This document shows, one piece after another, positions 35,500-44,905 of a DNA stretch of 64,000 nucleotides. Position 1 is the stretch's first letter. Each line of letters opens with the position of its first letter. The DNA is from Sporolituus thermophilus DSM 23256. GTDB taxonomy: Bacteria > Bacillota > Negativicutes > Sporomusales > Thermosinaceae. The translations under genes and the position numbers were made by a program. The notes beneath the pieces were generated by a model. That model was not told where the DNA came from. It did no database searches and was given only the letters and a program-made list of their open reading frames with translations. Location of the stretch: NCBI RefSeq assembly GCF_900102435.1, contig NZ_FNBU01000015.1, positions 1 to 64,000 of the forward strand, in the 5' to 3' direction.

Positions 35500-36689
35500 A
35501 ACACAAATGCCTGGACCAATGTATCGCCTGCACGGCCTGTACCGTACAATGCCCGGTAACAGCCGCGGCACGCGAGTTTGCCGGTCCGAAAATGGTTGGG
35601 CCGGCTTTGGAAAGATTCCGCCTGTTCGACCAGGACATTGAAAATTCTGCTGATTATTGTACAAACTGCAAAAACTGCGATATAACGTGCCCGTCAAGTG
35701 TGCCGGTTTCACTGTTCAGTACGTTGGCCAAAGCCCAGTACCGTCGGCAAAACGGCAAAAGCCTGCGCGACTGGATACTCGTAAACGGCGAAATGTTTGC
35801 CCGGTTAGCCAGTCCGGTTGCATCGGTAGCCAATATGGCCATGAATAACCCCGTTGTCAGAACGATGCTGAAAGCCGTCGGCATTGCCGACCGCCCGCTA
35901 CCCAAGTATGCTGTCAGAAACTTTTACCGTCAGTTCGCAGAATTAAGACAACGGCGTTTTCCAGACAAAATCGTGTTTTTTCCGGGCTGCTATATTGGCT
36001 ACAATGATCCGCAGGTAGGAATGGATCTGGTAGCAATATTGCAGGCCAGCCGCTATGAAGTTATAGTTCCTGACGTTGTTTGCTGCGGTACCCCTGCCGT
36101 TGCTAACGGCTACCTTGAACTGGCGGAAGAAAAGGCAAGGCGCAACCTGCGTGAATTAAGGCGCTGGGCCCGGGAGGGCTGGCCGATTGTCACTTGCTGC
36201 ACCAGCTGCGGTTTGACGCTGCGGCAGGAATATTGGGAACTGTTTCAGGCAGATGGGGCGGACGAGGTCGCCAGCCAGCACTACGATGCCGGAGAGTTTT
36301 TATTGGAAATGCTTGAACAAGGGCGTTTGAATTCTGAGTTTATTCCCCTTGCGGGCAAGTACCTGTATCATGCCCCCTGTCACCTGCGGGCCCAGGGTAT
36401 CGGCCTTCCCGGTCTGGAGCTGCTGCGGTCCATTCCGGGCTGCGAGGTTAACGTGGCCGATGCTGGTTGTTGCGGCATTGCCGGCAGTTACGGTTTTAAA
36501 AAAGATAAATATGATATTGCCATGAAAATCGGCGAGCGCTTGTTCACAAAAATAAAGGACAGCCAAGCAGACATGGTGGTGACGGAATGCGGGACGTGCC
36601 GTATTCAGATTGAATATGCTACCGGGGTTAAGGCGGTGCACCCCGTATCGCTGTTTAAACAAGCGCTGCGCCTTGACCGGGTCGGGTAA
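35493..36689 (+). CDS. glpC: Anaerobic glycerol-3-phosphate dehydrogenase, Fe-S subunit C
   Basis: A 398-residue Fe-S membrane-anchoring subunit. Two [4Fe-4S] motifs lie near the start (CIACTACTVQCPVTAA and CTNCKNCDITCPSSV), followed by the paired CCG domains: CCGTPAVANGYLELAEEKARRN with CTSCG, and YHAPCHLRAQG with CCGIAGSYGFKK. This matches GlpC and is distinct from succinate dehydrogenase anchors. It completes glpABC. Confidence 0.95.
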   Translation: MLKHKCLDQCIACTACTVQCPVTAAAREFAGPKMVGPALERFRLFDQDIENSADYCTNCKNCDITCPSSVPVSLFSTLAKAQYRRQNGKSLRDWILVNGEMFARLASPVASVANMAMNNPVVRTMLKAVGIADRPLPKYAVRNFYRQFAELRQRRFPDKIVFFPGCYIGYNDPQVGMDLVAILQASRYEVIVPDVVCCGTPAVANGYLELAEEKARRNLRELRRWAREGWPIVTCCTSCGLTLRQEYWELFQADGADEVASQHYDAGEFLLEMLEQGRLNSEFIPLAGKYLYHAPCHLRAQGIGLPGLELLRSIPGCEVNVADAGCCGIAGSYGFKKDKYDIAMKIGERLFTKIKDSQADMVVTECGTCRIQIEYATGVKAVHPVSLFKQALRLDRVG

Positions 36690-36818
36690 CTGACTCAGGC
36701 ATTTTACCCAACAATGTTATTTCCAAAAAGTTTGGTAGGCCCTCTGAAACCCGAGCAGCAGGTATGAACGGAAGCAACATAGAAAGATAATGTTGAGGTG
36801 GGACATACTGGTTAACGG

Positions 36819-37751
36819 GTGATTATAGTGAATATACGCTGTGCCGTTTGTCTGCTTATCGTTTTTTTGTGTGTGCTTATCAGCGGCTGCCAACAAAATG
36901 CAAGGCCATATATTGATTTTCGTCAAAAAGAAACTCACGCTGCCTATAACCCTGTTGAAGCTTCCCCGAAGCCGTTGCGCATTGCCCTGGCTTCCGTGCT
37001 GTCGCCGAAGGAGACTATTAGTCACTACCGCAGAATTGCCCAATATATTTCGGGGCGGCTGGGGTTCCCCGCTGTCCTTGTTCAGCGTACGACCTATGAA
37101 GAACTGAATATGCTTCTTGCTAACGGCGAAGCGGATGTAGCGTTTTCCTCCACTGGCGCTTACAGTGCTTACCGCGGTATGGCCGAGACGGAAATTCTGG
37201 CCATGGCTGAATATCAGGGTACTACTTTATATCTGGCGTATGTAATTGTGCCGAAAACCAGCCCCGTGGAAAAATTGGACGACCTTAGGGGAAAAGTTTT
37301 TGCCTTTACCGACCCGCTTAGCTATTCCGGTCACATGTGCATCGTCGATTACTTGTGGCAGCGGCGGGAAGTCCCGGAAAAATTTTTCAGCCGGTATATT
37401 TATACTTATAATCATGACAAATCGGTGTGGGCAGTGGCGAACAATCTCGCTGACGGCGCCAGCGTCGACAGCATGATTTATGACTATGTGGCCGCAACGA
37501 AACCCGAAATTGCCGCCAATGTGCGGATTATTGCCACCATCGGCCCGGCGCCGACCGGGCCGGTGGTAATACGCAAAAACTTAAGTCCCGAACTGAAGGC
37601 ACAACTTAGGATGGTTTTTCTTGACATGGATAAAGACCCCCAAATGCGGACAGCCCTCCAAGGCCTGTTGATCGACCGGTTTGTGCCGCCTCAGCCTGAA
37701 CTTTATGAACCCCTGCGCCGACTATATGACCGAGCGGGTGGGTTGCCATGA
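36819..37751 (+). CDS. PhnD/HptA-like substrate-binding lipoprotein
   Basis: A ~310-residue protein with a lipoprotein signal (hydrophobic start and a lipobox near IVFLCVLISGC), then a PhnD-like phosphate/phosphonate-type binding fold (LRIALASVLSPKETISHYR, ANGEADVAFSSTGAYSAYRG, GKVFAFTDPLSYSGH). No transporter permease or ATPase follows; instead a kinase and regulator do, so it is better read as a sensor. In Staphylococcus, HptA is such a lipoprotein and activates uptake of hexose phosphates. The start is uncertain between GTG 36819 and GTG 36828. Confidence 0.78.
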   Translation: MIIVNIRCAVCLLIVFLCVLISGCQQNARPYIDFRQKETHAAYNPVEASPKPLRIALASVLSPKETISHYRRIAQYISGRLGFPAVLVQRTTYEELNMLLANGEADVAFSSTGAYSAYRGMAETEILAMAEYQGTTLYLAYVIVPKTSPVEKLDDLRGKVFAFTDPLSYSGHMCIVDYLWQRREVPEKFFSRYIYTYNHDKSVWAVANNLADGASVDSMIYDYVAATKPEIAANVRIIATIGPAPTGPVVIRKNLSPELKAQLRMVFLDMDKDPQMRTALQGLLIDRFVPPQPELYEPLRRLYDRAGGLP

Positions 37752-39169
37752 GGTGGCTGGGGCGCTTGAGTATCTACTATAAGGTGAACGGCATTATCGT
37801 TGGTATGCTGCTGTTGGTAGGGCTGTTGGTATGGATTGTGATCCGTCAGGCCACCGTTGATCTGTTGGGACAACAAATGGAGAAGCGTGGCCTGGAAGTG
37901 GCTAATTATATCGCTGCTCTCAGCGCCAATGATATTTTGCTGGACAACCACTACGCTCTCTATGAACGAATAAGTAAAACACAACACAATACGGAAGACG
38001 TAAGGTATGTCCTGATTACCGATTATACTGGCCGCATTCTGGCCCATACATTTTCTGACGGGCTGCCGCGAGGACTGGCAACGCTGAGGGATAGCGGCGG
38101 TTCATTAGCGGTAATTAAGTTTGACACCAATGAAGGTACTATCCGGGAAGTAATGGTCCCCATTGAAAACGGGGACATCGGTTTTGTCCGCGTTGGCATG
38201 TCGGAAAACAGCACTCAGCAATTATTAAATAAAACAAACCGCAACTTTTTTATTGGTATTATAATGATGTGCGTTATTGCCACTTTTTTGGCTACATGGC
38301 TGACTTCCGTAATTATCCGGCCTATTCGCAGCCTGGCTGAAGCTGTTGCTAAAATCCAGAGCGGCAATCTTTCCGCCCGGGTAGAGGCGAAAACAGGCGA
38401 TGAAGTGGGGCTTTTGGCAGTCGCGTTTAATCAAATGGTCGCCGGTCTCAAGGAGAAAGAGAAGGAAAATAATCTATTACTGGAAGAGCTCAGGCATAAG
38501 GAAGCCATGCGCACCTTTCTGATAAAAAAACTTTTCACCATTCAGGAGGATGAGCGTAAGCGCATATCAAGGGAACTCCATGACGAGACGGGACAGTTGC
38601 TGGCGTCGCTGCTTGCTTATATGAAACTCTTGCTTTCCAAGCTGACCGACCAGCAGCAAAAAGAGCTTTTGCAGGAGGCTCGTGACGTAGCGGTAAACGC
38701 GCTGGAAGGCTTGCGAAAAATTGCTGTAGAATTAAGGCCGCCGGTACTGGACGATTTAGGGGTCACGGCGGCTATGCAAAAATATATCCAGACTTTTAGC
38801 AGACAACAGGGGTTGAAGGTACATTTTTCTGCTCCGGAGGAACAGCTGGAGTTGGATCCGGAAATCTCCCTGGCGCTTTACCGCATACTGCAGGAGAGCC
38901 TTACAAATATTGCCAAACATGCAAGGGCATCAAATGTCTATGTTTGTTTGTCCGCCGCCGACCAAACCGTAAGGCTAATTGTCCGTGACGACGGCCTGGG
39001 GATTAACGGGAGCCTTGAGTCTGCCGGCCCAAAAAACCGGTTGGGCATTTACGGCATGAAAGAACGGGCCGAACTTTTGGGCGGCAGCCTCGACATTCAT
39101 TCGGAAAACGGTTGCGGTACTGTTGTCATTGTTGTATTGCCGAAAATTTTGTCTAACGTCCTTAAGTGA
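37748..39169 (+). CDS. Membrane sensor histidine kinase (NarX/UhpB type)
   Basis: A 473-residue kinase. It has a first membrane helix (~12-30), an extracytoplasmic region (~35-155), a second helix (~160-185), HAMP (~190-240), then a HisKA_3 dimerisation domain (DERKRISRELHDETGQLLASLLAY) and a C-terminal ATPase (LRPPVLDDLGV, DDGLGI). Its start overlaps the preceding lipoprotein gene by 4 bp, so the lipoprotein may feed signals into it. The partner regulator follows with overlap. Confidence 0.9.
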   Translation: MRWLGRLSIYYKVNGIIVGMLLLVGLLVWIVIRQATVDLLGQQMEKRGLEVANYIAALSANDILLDNHYALYERISKTQHNTEDVRYVLITDYTGRILAHTFSDGLPRGLATLRDSGGSLAVIKFDTNEGTIREVMVPIENGDIGFVRVGMSENSTQQLLNKTNRNFFIGIIMMCVIATFLATWLTSVIIRPIRSLAEAVAKIQSGNLSARVEAKTGDEVGLLAVAFNQMVAGLKEKEKENNLLLEELRHKEAMRTFLIKKLFTIQEDERKRISRELHDETGQLLASLLAYMKLLLSKLTDQQQKELLQEARDVAVNALEGLRKIAVELRPPVLDDLGVTAAMQKYIQTFSRQQGLKVHFSAPEEQLELDPEISLALYRILQESLTNIAKHARASNVYVCLSAADQTVRLIVRDDGLGINGSLESAGPKNRLGIYGMKERAELLGGSLDIHSENGCGTVVIVVLPKILSNVLK

Positions 39170-39183
39170 GCGGGGTTGATCAT

Positions 39184-39849
39184 ATGGCGAAAATAAAAAT
39201 TATCCTGGCCGATGACCATGCGGTTCTTCGGGCTGGCCTGAAACTGCTGCTCAATAATGAGCCGGACTTTACTGTCGCGGGCGAGGCAGCTGACGGGCAG
39301 CAAGTGCTGCGTTTGCTGGAAAGAGAAACGGCTGACGTATTGATACTTGACTTGGCTATGCCTGTCATGGGGGGGCTGGAAGTCATCAGGGAGCTCAAGA
39401 GCCGTGGCTGCCCGGTAAAAATCCTGGTGCTGACGATGCATGAAGACGAGCAGTATTTGAAAGAAGCAATGCGGATTGGGGCGTTAGGATATGTGGAAAA
39501 GAAAGCCGTCGATACGGAGCTGTTTCAGGCAATCCGGACGGTCGCTAAAGGCCGGCGGTACTTAAACCCCGCCAAGACTCAGGAACTGCTGGGCAGTCTA
39601 TTGGCAGGCGCTGCCGCACACCCTGCCGATGATCCTTACACGTTGTTGAGCTTTCGGGAGCGGGAAGTGCTTAAATATATGGTTAGAGGCTATTCATTGA
39701 GCGAGATTGCGAAAATGTTATGCATCAGCGTTAAGACGGTGGATACGCACAAGACCAGGATTATGAATAAGCTAGGATATACGGAAAAAAGCCAGTTGGT
39801 GGAATATGCCTTAAAGCATGGGCTATTGACAACAAAATTAACCCGGTAG
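39184..39849 (+). CDS. NarL/UhpA-type response regulator
   Basis: A 221-residue regulator with a receiver (acidic pair DD at 10-11, phosphoacceptor Asp56) and a C-terminal LuxR-type helix-turn-helix (LLSFREREVLKYMVRGYS, SEIAKMLCISVKTVDTHKTR). The ATG at 39184 is preferred to an earlier GTG. It lies directly before a GlpT-type transporter, as UhpA lies before UhpT, so the transporter is the likely target. Confidence 0.93.
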   Translation: MAKIKIILADDHAVLRAGLKLLLNNEPDFTVAGEAADGQQVLRLLERETADVLILDLAMPVMGGLEVIRELKSRGCPVKILVLTMHEDEQYLKEAMRIGALGYVEKKAVDTELFQAIRTVAKGRRYLNPAKTQELLGSLLAGAAAHPADDPYTLLSFREREVLKYMVRGYSLSEIAKMLCISVKTVDTHKTRIMNKLGYTEKSQLVEYALKHGLLTTKLTR

Positions 39850-39870
39850 GAATTTTTCCTACGGGGTTTT
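39840..39870 (+). terminator. Terminator at the end of the response regulator gene
   Basis: Stem aacccggtagga / tcctacggggtt (one mismatch) with a T tail, overlapping the stop codon. Confidence 0.7.
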
Positions 39871-39891
39871 CTCATTTTTTCTTACTGCAAA

Positions 39892-39908
39892 ATCAGCATT
39901 TTGCTGAT
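39892..39908 (+). promoter_or_regulatory. Palindrome upstream of glpT, candidate operator
   Basis: A perfect 7-bp inverted repeat (atcagca / tgctgat, 3-nt spacer). It lies between the regulator and the transporter gene, ~75 bp before its start, where a regulator dimer might bind. Confidence 0.35.
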
Positions 39909-39980
39909 ATGAGAATTTTCCGTTAACGGCAATAATTGGAGATGAAGTGGAGAAATGGAGAAAGAGAGGGTGAAAATTTT

Positions 39981-41384
39981 ATGTCGGAAACCACTAAGGC
40001 TACATCAATATCGACGGCGGCACAAGCGAAAAAAGGCGGGTTGTTCAGTTTTTTTGAACCGGCCCCTCACATACCGCGCCTGCCTGACGAAAAAGTGGCC
40101 AAACTGTATCCCAAGTATCGTTTGCAGGTATTCATGAGCATTTTTATCGGTTATGCCACTTATTATTTGACGAGAAGTAACTTTCCCATGGCGGCTCCGC
40201 ACCTTATCAAAAATTTAGGTTTTACTACCGCCGATATCGGCAATGTGCGCGCTGCCCTCGGCCTGGCGTACGGCCTGAGCAAGTTTGTCATGGCTACCTG
40301 GTCCGACCGGAGTAACCCCCGCTATTTCATGGCGGCAGGCCTGTTTTTGTCCGGGGTTGTGAATTTGTTCTTCCCGCTGACAACCAGTGTTACAATCATG
40401 TTTATCCTCATGTTTCTCAATGGCTGGTTCCAGGGGATGGGCTGGCCTCCCAGCGGCCGTACCATGACGCACTGGTTCTCGGTAAGTGAGCGCGGCACCA
40501 AGATGGCCATCTGGAACTGTGCCCACAATATTGGCGGCGGCATTATCGCGCCTATCTGCATCTGGGCACTGTTCTCCTTCGGCTGGCAAGGCATGTTCTA
40601 TGTACCCGCTATCATTGCCATTGCCATCAGTTTCTTTATTATCGCTACTTTGCGGGACACACCGCAGTCAGTAGGCTTGCCGCCCATTGAAGAGTACAAA
40701 AATGACTATCCTGTTGCTGCTAAAGGCATTGACGCGGAAAAAGAATTGACGGTCAAAGAGATTTTATTTAAATATGTACTGAATAATAAATATGTGTGGA
40801 CGATTGCTATTGCTAATGCTTTCGTATATTGCGTGCGTTACGGCGTGGTGGACTGGGCCCCGACCTACCTGATGCACATGAAACAGCTATCGGTGAAGAA
40901 CGCCGGCTGGGGTTATTTTATTTACGAGTATGCCGGAATACCGGGAACGTTGCTGGCAGGCTGGCTGAGCGACAAATACTTCCGGGGGCGCCGTTCGCCG
41001 GTTAGTTTTATTTACATGATTGCAGTGCTGGCCGCCGTATTTGTTTACTGGAAAAACCCGGCTGGCAACCCGCTGGTGGACATTATCGCCCTGGCTGCTA
41101 TCGGCTTCCTCATTTACGGACCGGTCATGCTGATCGGCGTCAGCGCCCTCGACATGGTACCGAAAAAAGCCGCCGGTACGGCTGCCGGGTTTACCGGATT
41201 ATTCGGTTATCTCTTCGGGACGGTCGCCGCGAGCTCGGGCATCGGTTACGCCGTGAAAGCCTTCGGATGGGACGCCGGTTTCTACATTCTGATCGGCTCG
41301 TGCTTGCTGGCAATGTTGTTCCTGCTGTTTACCTGGAATTTCAAGCCGACGAGCGAAGCTGACGATGCCGCCTGCAAGGCGTAA
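39981..41384 (+). CDS. glpT: GlpT/UhpT-family organophosphate:phosphate antiporter
   Basis: A 467-residue MFS transporter with twelve predicted helices. It has family motifs NFPMAAPHLIKNLGF, the MATWSDRSNPRYFMAAG loop, and NGWFQGMGWPPSGRTMTHWFS. These are common to GlpT (glycerol-3-phosphate) and UhpT (hexose phosphate). The surrounding glp genes favour glycerol-3-phosphate. The ATG at 39981 has agagggtg 8 nt upstream; an in-frame ATG at 39936 is a less likely start. Confidence 0.9.
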   Translation: MSETTKATSISTAAQAKKGGLFSFFEPAPHIPRLPDEKVAKLYPKYRLQVFMSIFIGYATYYLTRSNFPMAAPHLIKNLGFTTADIGNVRAALGLAYGLSKFVMATWSDRSNPRYFMAAGLFLSGVVNLFFPLTTSVTIMFILMFLNGWFQGMGWPPSGRTMTHWFSVSERGTKMAIWNCAHNIGGGIIAPICIWALFSFGWQGMFYVPAIIAIAISFFIIATLRDTPQSVGLPPIEEYKNDYPVAAKGIDAEKELTVKEILFKYVLNNKYVWTIAIANAFVYCVRYGVVDWAPTYLMHMKQLSVKNAGWGYFIYEYAGIPGTLLAGWLSDKYFRGRRSPVSFIYMIAVLAAVFVYWKNPAGNPLVDIIALAAIGFLIYGPVMLIGVSALDMVPKKAAGTAAGFTGLFGYLFGTVAASSGIGYAVKAFGWDAGFYILIGSCLLAMLFLLFTWNFKPTSEADDAACKA

Positions 41385-41390
41385 ATAGCA

Positions 41391-41485
41391 AATTAAACTT
41401 AATATCTGGGACTGGAGAGAACAAGAGATGGTCATCAAGTAGCGCCTGTAGCGGCAGGTGCCATTGCACCATCTCTTGCCTTTTT
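41391..41485 (+). promoter_or_regulatory. Leader-like element with terminator after glpT, likely second GlpP target
   Basis: AATTAAACTTAATAT, then GGGACTGGAGAGA, runs into a terminator with an 11-bp outer stem (caagagatggt 41422-41432 with accatctcttg 41468-41478) and an inner gcgcctg/caggtgc stem. A T-tract ends it. The lead-in is nearly the same as at 32525 before glpA. It could also simply be the glpT terminator. Confidence 0.65.
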
Positions 41486-41678
41486 GCGATCTGGCTTAAT
41501 GCGTTGGTCTATGTACAATGTTTGCCTGGAAAGACCAGCTATAAAAAAGTCAAGCCCTCTATGTTGAGAAATCCAATATAAAATTTGGCTGTTTTTAGGC
41601 ACGACAAAAAGCCTTAGCAAAATGTTAAGCTTCATGTCTTACAAACAGTAAAGGTGGAGTAATGAAGGAAGTGAAGTT

Positions 41679-43166
41679 ATGGCTGAACGAATGAAAGCAG
41701 ATGTAGTAATCATCGGCGGCGGGATTGTCGGCGCGGCGATTGCGCGGGAGTTGGCAAGGTTTGAGCTTGATACCGTATTGGTAGAGCGCCATCCCGATGT
41801 CGCCATGGGAACTTCCAAAGCCAACAGCGGCATTTTACATGCCGGTTTTGACGCGCAACCGGGCACGCTTAAGGCGAAGCTAAATGTGCGTGGTAATGAT
41901 TTATACCGTCGCCTGCAGGAGGAGCTGGACCTGGAAATCAAATGGCCCGGCTCACTGGTGATAGCCCACGATGCCGAAGGAATGCAAACAATTCACGAAC
42001 TGCTGGACCGCGGCCGTGCCAATGGCGTTCCCGGCCTGGCCATTTTAGACAAGGAGGCAGTACTGGCGCGCGAACCTAATTTGACTAAAGACGTCGTGGG
42101 CGCGTTGTGGGCGCCGACGGCGGGAGTGATTTGCCCCTTTGGAGCGGCGATTGCGATGGCGGAAAATGCCGTTCAGAACGGCGTACGCGTCATCACTGAG
42201 TGCCCGGTCTATAAAATCGAAGCCGAGGGCGGCCAAATAAGGGGAGTACATACCGGCCGGGGGTTTATCAGCGCCCAGTTCGTCGTCAACGCCGCCGGTG
42301 TGCAAGCCGATGACCTGAGCAGGTCGGCGGGGGATGAAAGTTTTTCCATCAGGGCGCGCAAGGGCGAATATATTTTGTTCGACAAGACGGTAGGAAAATG
42401 GGTGAACAGTATTATTTTCCCGACGCCGAGCAAAGTGTCAAAAGGCATACTGGTTGCCCCTACCGTGCACGGCAATTTGTTTATCGGTCCTAATGCCCGG
42501 GAGGTGGATGACCGCGCCGACCTATCCACCACGCCGCAAGGACTTGCCGAAATTATCAACGGCGCCCGGCAGTTGGTGCCTGACTTGCCGCTGCATGCCG
42601 CAATCACCCAGTTTGCCGGGCTGCGGGCGGTAGCAGACGGCGGCGATTTTATCATCCGGCCGTCGGCGACGGTGCGCGGGCTTGTCCACGCCGCGGGCAT
42701 ACAGTCGCCGGGGCTGACGGCGGCGCCTGCCATTGCCGAGAAAGTAGTGGATATCCTGCGCGAGGAAGGGCTTAACTTAAGGCCGAAGGCCTCCTTCAAC
42801 CCCATAAGGCCGCGGCGGGTCAGGTTTAATGAGCTGACAAGGGACCAACAACGGGAACTTGTAGCAAGAAATCCGTTATATGGGAGGGTTATCTGCCGCT
42901 GCGAGACGGTGACGGAAGGAGAGATTGTCGCTGCCATTCACGCCCCCTGCGGCGCTAGGACGGTTGACGGCGTAAAAAGGCGCACCCGGGCGGGGATGGG
43001 ACGGTGCCAGGGCGGATTTTGCGGCCCGCGTGTTGTCGCCATCCTAGCGCGGGAACTTGGTATTCCGGTGACAGCTGTACGCAAGGACACTGCCCGGTCC
43101 TACCTGTTTTACGACAAAATCCCCAGAAGCTGTGAGGTGGACTGTCATGACAAAACGGAGTGCTGA
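41679..43166 (+). CDS. FAD-dependent oxidoreductase, GlpA-like, with [2Fe-2S] BFD domain
   Basis: A 495-residue protein: FAD-binding VVIIGGGIVGAAIARELARF, a DAO-type core (GTSKANSGILHAGFDA), and a C-terminal Cys-rich domain with CRCETVTEGEI and GMGRCQGGFC. It resembles the GlpA-like or 2-hydroxyglutarate-type oxidases that sit in clostridial glycerol operons with a second FAD protein and a DUF1667 protein, as here. It probably oxidises glycerol-3-phosphate as an alternative to GlpABC. It follows the second GlpP-like leader and overlaps the next gene by 20 bp. Confidence 0.83.
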   Translation: MAERMKADVVIIGGGIVGAAIARELARFELDTVLVERHPDVAMGTSKANSGILHAGFDAQPGTLKAKLNVRGNDLYRRLQEELDLEIKWPGSLVIAHDAEGMQTIHELLDRGRANGVPGLAILDKEAVLAREPNLTKDVVGALWAPTAGVICPFGAAIAMAENAVQNGVRVITECPVYKIEAEGGQIRGVHTGRGFISAQFVVNAAGVQADDLSRSAGDESFSIRARKGEYILFDKTVGKWVNSIIFPTPSKVSKGILVAPTVHGNLFIGPNAREVDDRADLSTTPQGLAEIINGARQLVPDLPLHAAITQFAGLRAVADGGDFIIRPSATVRGLVHAAGIQSPGLTAAPAIAEKVVDILREEGLNLRPKASFNPIRPRRVRFNELTRDQQRELVARNPLYGRVICRCETVTEGEIVAAIHAPCGARTVDGVKRRTRAGMGRCQGGFCGPRVVAILARELGIPVTAVRKDTARSYLFYDKIPRSCEVDCHDKTEC

Positions 43167-44442
43167 ACTTTGTTACGATGTAGCGGTAATCGGCGGGGGG
43201 CCGGCCGGACTAGCCGCCGCATACAGCGCGCGACAAAACGGCGCCAGACAGGTACTCATCATCGAGCGGGACCGGGAGCTTGGCGGCATATTGCAGCAGT
43301 GCATCCACAACGGCTTTGGCCTCCACCGTTTCCGTGAGGAACTGACCGGCCCGGGGTATGCCAGCCGTTATGTGAAACTGGTGGCCAACGACCCGGGAAT
43401 TGCCGTACTGCTTGACACAATGGTGTTGGAAGTCGATCGGGACAAAACGGTCTGGGCGGTCAATCCCCGCGAGGGGCTGCTGGCGATCAGGACCAAGGCG
43501 ATTGTTTTCGCCATGGGCTGCCGGGAACGGACCCGGGGCGCTATCCGCATTCCCGGCGGCCGGCCGGCAGGGGTGTTCACGGCGGGAGCCGCCCAGCGGA
43601 TGGTCAATATGGAAGGATATTTGCCAGGAAAAAAGGTCGTCATTTTAGGATCGGGTGACATTGGCCTCATCATGGCCCGGCGTATGACGCTCGAAGGGGC
43701 AAAAGTTCAGGCGGTCATCGAGATCATGCCGTATTCTAACGGCTTAACGCGCAACATTGTCCAGTGCCTGGAGGACTATCACATCCCCCTGTATTTGTCC
43801 CACACTATCACCGCTATTCACGGCGGCGAACGGGTTACCGGGGTCACCGTTGCCAAGGTAGACGAAAACCGGCTGCCGCTGGCGGAAACGGAATTTGAAC
43901 TGGCGTGCGACTGTGTACTCCTGTCGGTCGGCCTGATACCGGAAAACGAGCTGTCGCGGTCCGCCGGGGTGGAAATCGACAGCATCACTGGCGGCCCGGT
44001 AGTGGACCAGTTCCGCCAGACCTCGCTACCCGGTTTTTTCGCCGCAGGCAATGTAGTGCATGTTCATGACCTTGTGGATTTTGTGTCGGAAGAGGGGGAA
44101 ACGGCAGGAAAATATGCGGCGCTGTACGCACAGGGTCATATGGGCGATTACGTTCGGAAGGTCATCGTCTTGACCGGCGACGGGATGCGGTCGGTTGTAC
44201 CGCAGCGCCTTAGCCTCTACTCCGGCTCAGATGATCCTGTCCGCTTATTCATGCGCGTTGCCCGGCCCGAGCAGCGCGTCACCATCCAAGTAGAAGCAGG
44301 CGACCGAATAATCCAGGAGCGCCGGTTGCCTGTTGCCAAACCGAGCGAAATGGTTGTGGTGGATATCCCCGCCGATAAGCTGCACAATGTTGATGGCCAA
44401 ATCGTCGTGTCAGTGAGACGTCAGGGTGGTGAAAAGCAATGA
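43147..44442 (+). CDS. FAD/NAD-dependent oxidoreductase, second subunit of the set
   Basis: A 431-residue flavoprotein with a Rossmann FAD motif (VAVIGGGPAGLAAAYSARQN), a second nucleotide-binding motif (KKVVILGSGDIGLIMARRM), and a pyridine-nucleotide-disulfide-type layout. It lacks the CxxC of disulfide reductases. An ATG at 43147 with gaggtgg upstream is used; a GTG five codons earlier is less likely. It likely transfers electrons between the GlpA-like partner and NAD(H). Confidence 0.83.
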   Translation: MTKRSAELCYDVAVIGGGPAGLAAAYSARQNGARQVLIIERDRELGGILQQCIHNGFGLHRFREELTGPGYASRYVKLVANDPGIAVLLDTMVLEVDRDKTVWAVNPREGLLAIRTKAIVFAMGCRERTRGAIRIPGGRPAGVFTAGAAQRMVNMEGYLPGKKVVILGSGDIGLIMARRMTLEGAKVQAVIEIMPYSNGLTRNIVQCLEDYHIPLYLSHTITAIHGGERVTGVTVAKVDENRLPLAETEFELACDCVLLSVGLIPENELSRSAGVEIDSITGGPVVDQFRQTSLPGFFAAGNVVHVHDLVDFVSEEGETAGKYAALYAQGHMGDYVRKVIVLTGDGMRSVVPQRLSLYSGSDDPVRLFMRVARPEQRVTIQVEAGDRIIQERRLPVAKPSEMVVVDIPADKLHNVDGQIVVSVRRQGGEKQ

Positions 44443-44837
44443 GTGAGATAAAGCGGCGCATCAGCTGCATTGTTTGTCCGCTAGGCTGTGAGGGAGAAAT
44501 CGTACTCGAAGGAGGGCAGATTACCGCCGTAACCGGGTTCACCTGCCCACGCGGCCACCAGTACGCCCGGGAGGAAGTAACGGCGCCGAAACGGATGCTG
44601 ACAACGACCGTCCGGGTGGTCGGTGGCCAGCTGCCACTCCTGCCGGTGGTCTCGAAAGGACCGCTGCCAAAGGACAAGATTGTCGCTTGCGCGCGGTTCT
44701 TGTCAACGGTAATTGTAACTGCACCAGTCTGTGAAGGCGATATTGTTTGCGAAAACATCCTCGGCCTTGGCGTTGACATCGTCGCCAGTCGGGATTTGCC
44801 AGTCGTTGATAAAAACTCACCCCAAAACGTGCTATGA
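44439..44837 (+). CDS. DUF1667 Cys-rich protein
   Basis: A 132-residue protein with CIVCPLGCEGE and TCPRG in the N-terminal half, the DUF1667 pattern that suggests metal or Fe-S binding. It accompanies the two flavoproteins just upstream in clostridial glycerol loci. It overlaps them by 4 bp and ends the set before a terminator. Confidence 0.85.
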   Translation: MSEIKRRISCIVCPLGCEGEIVLEGGQITAVTGFTCPRGHQYAREEVTAPKRMLTTTVRVVGGQLPLLPVVSKGPLPKDKIVACARFLSTVIVTAPVCEGDIVCENILGLGVDIVASRDLPVVDKNSPQNVL

Positions 44838-44870
44838 ACCGGATAGATTAATTTTTTGGTTGTTCTGTAT

Positions 44871-44905
44871 AATAGCGCCTGTGATGTAACAGGCGCTATT
44901 ATTTT
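44871..44905 (+). terminator. Terminator after the DUF1667 gene
   Basis: A 12-bp perfect stem (aatagcgcctgt / acaggcgctatt), 6-nt loop, and a short T-run. Confidence 0.88.

Noticed and set aside
41435-41635. 66-codon minus-strand frame after glpT
   Set aside because: No ribosome-binding site and no family resemblance; it covers the leader-terminator element.
31885-44882. The 10-mer TAGCGCCTGT seen at about 31884, 41440 and 44873 in the glp region
   Set aside because: It lies in three unlike contexts (promoter spacer, terminator loop, terminator stem), so it is more likely coincidence than an operator.
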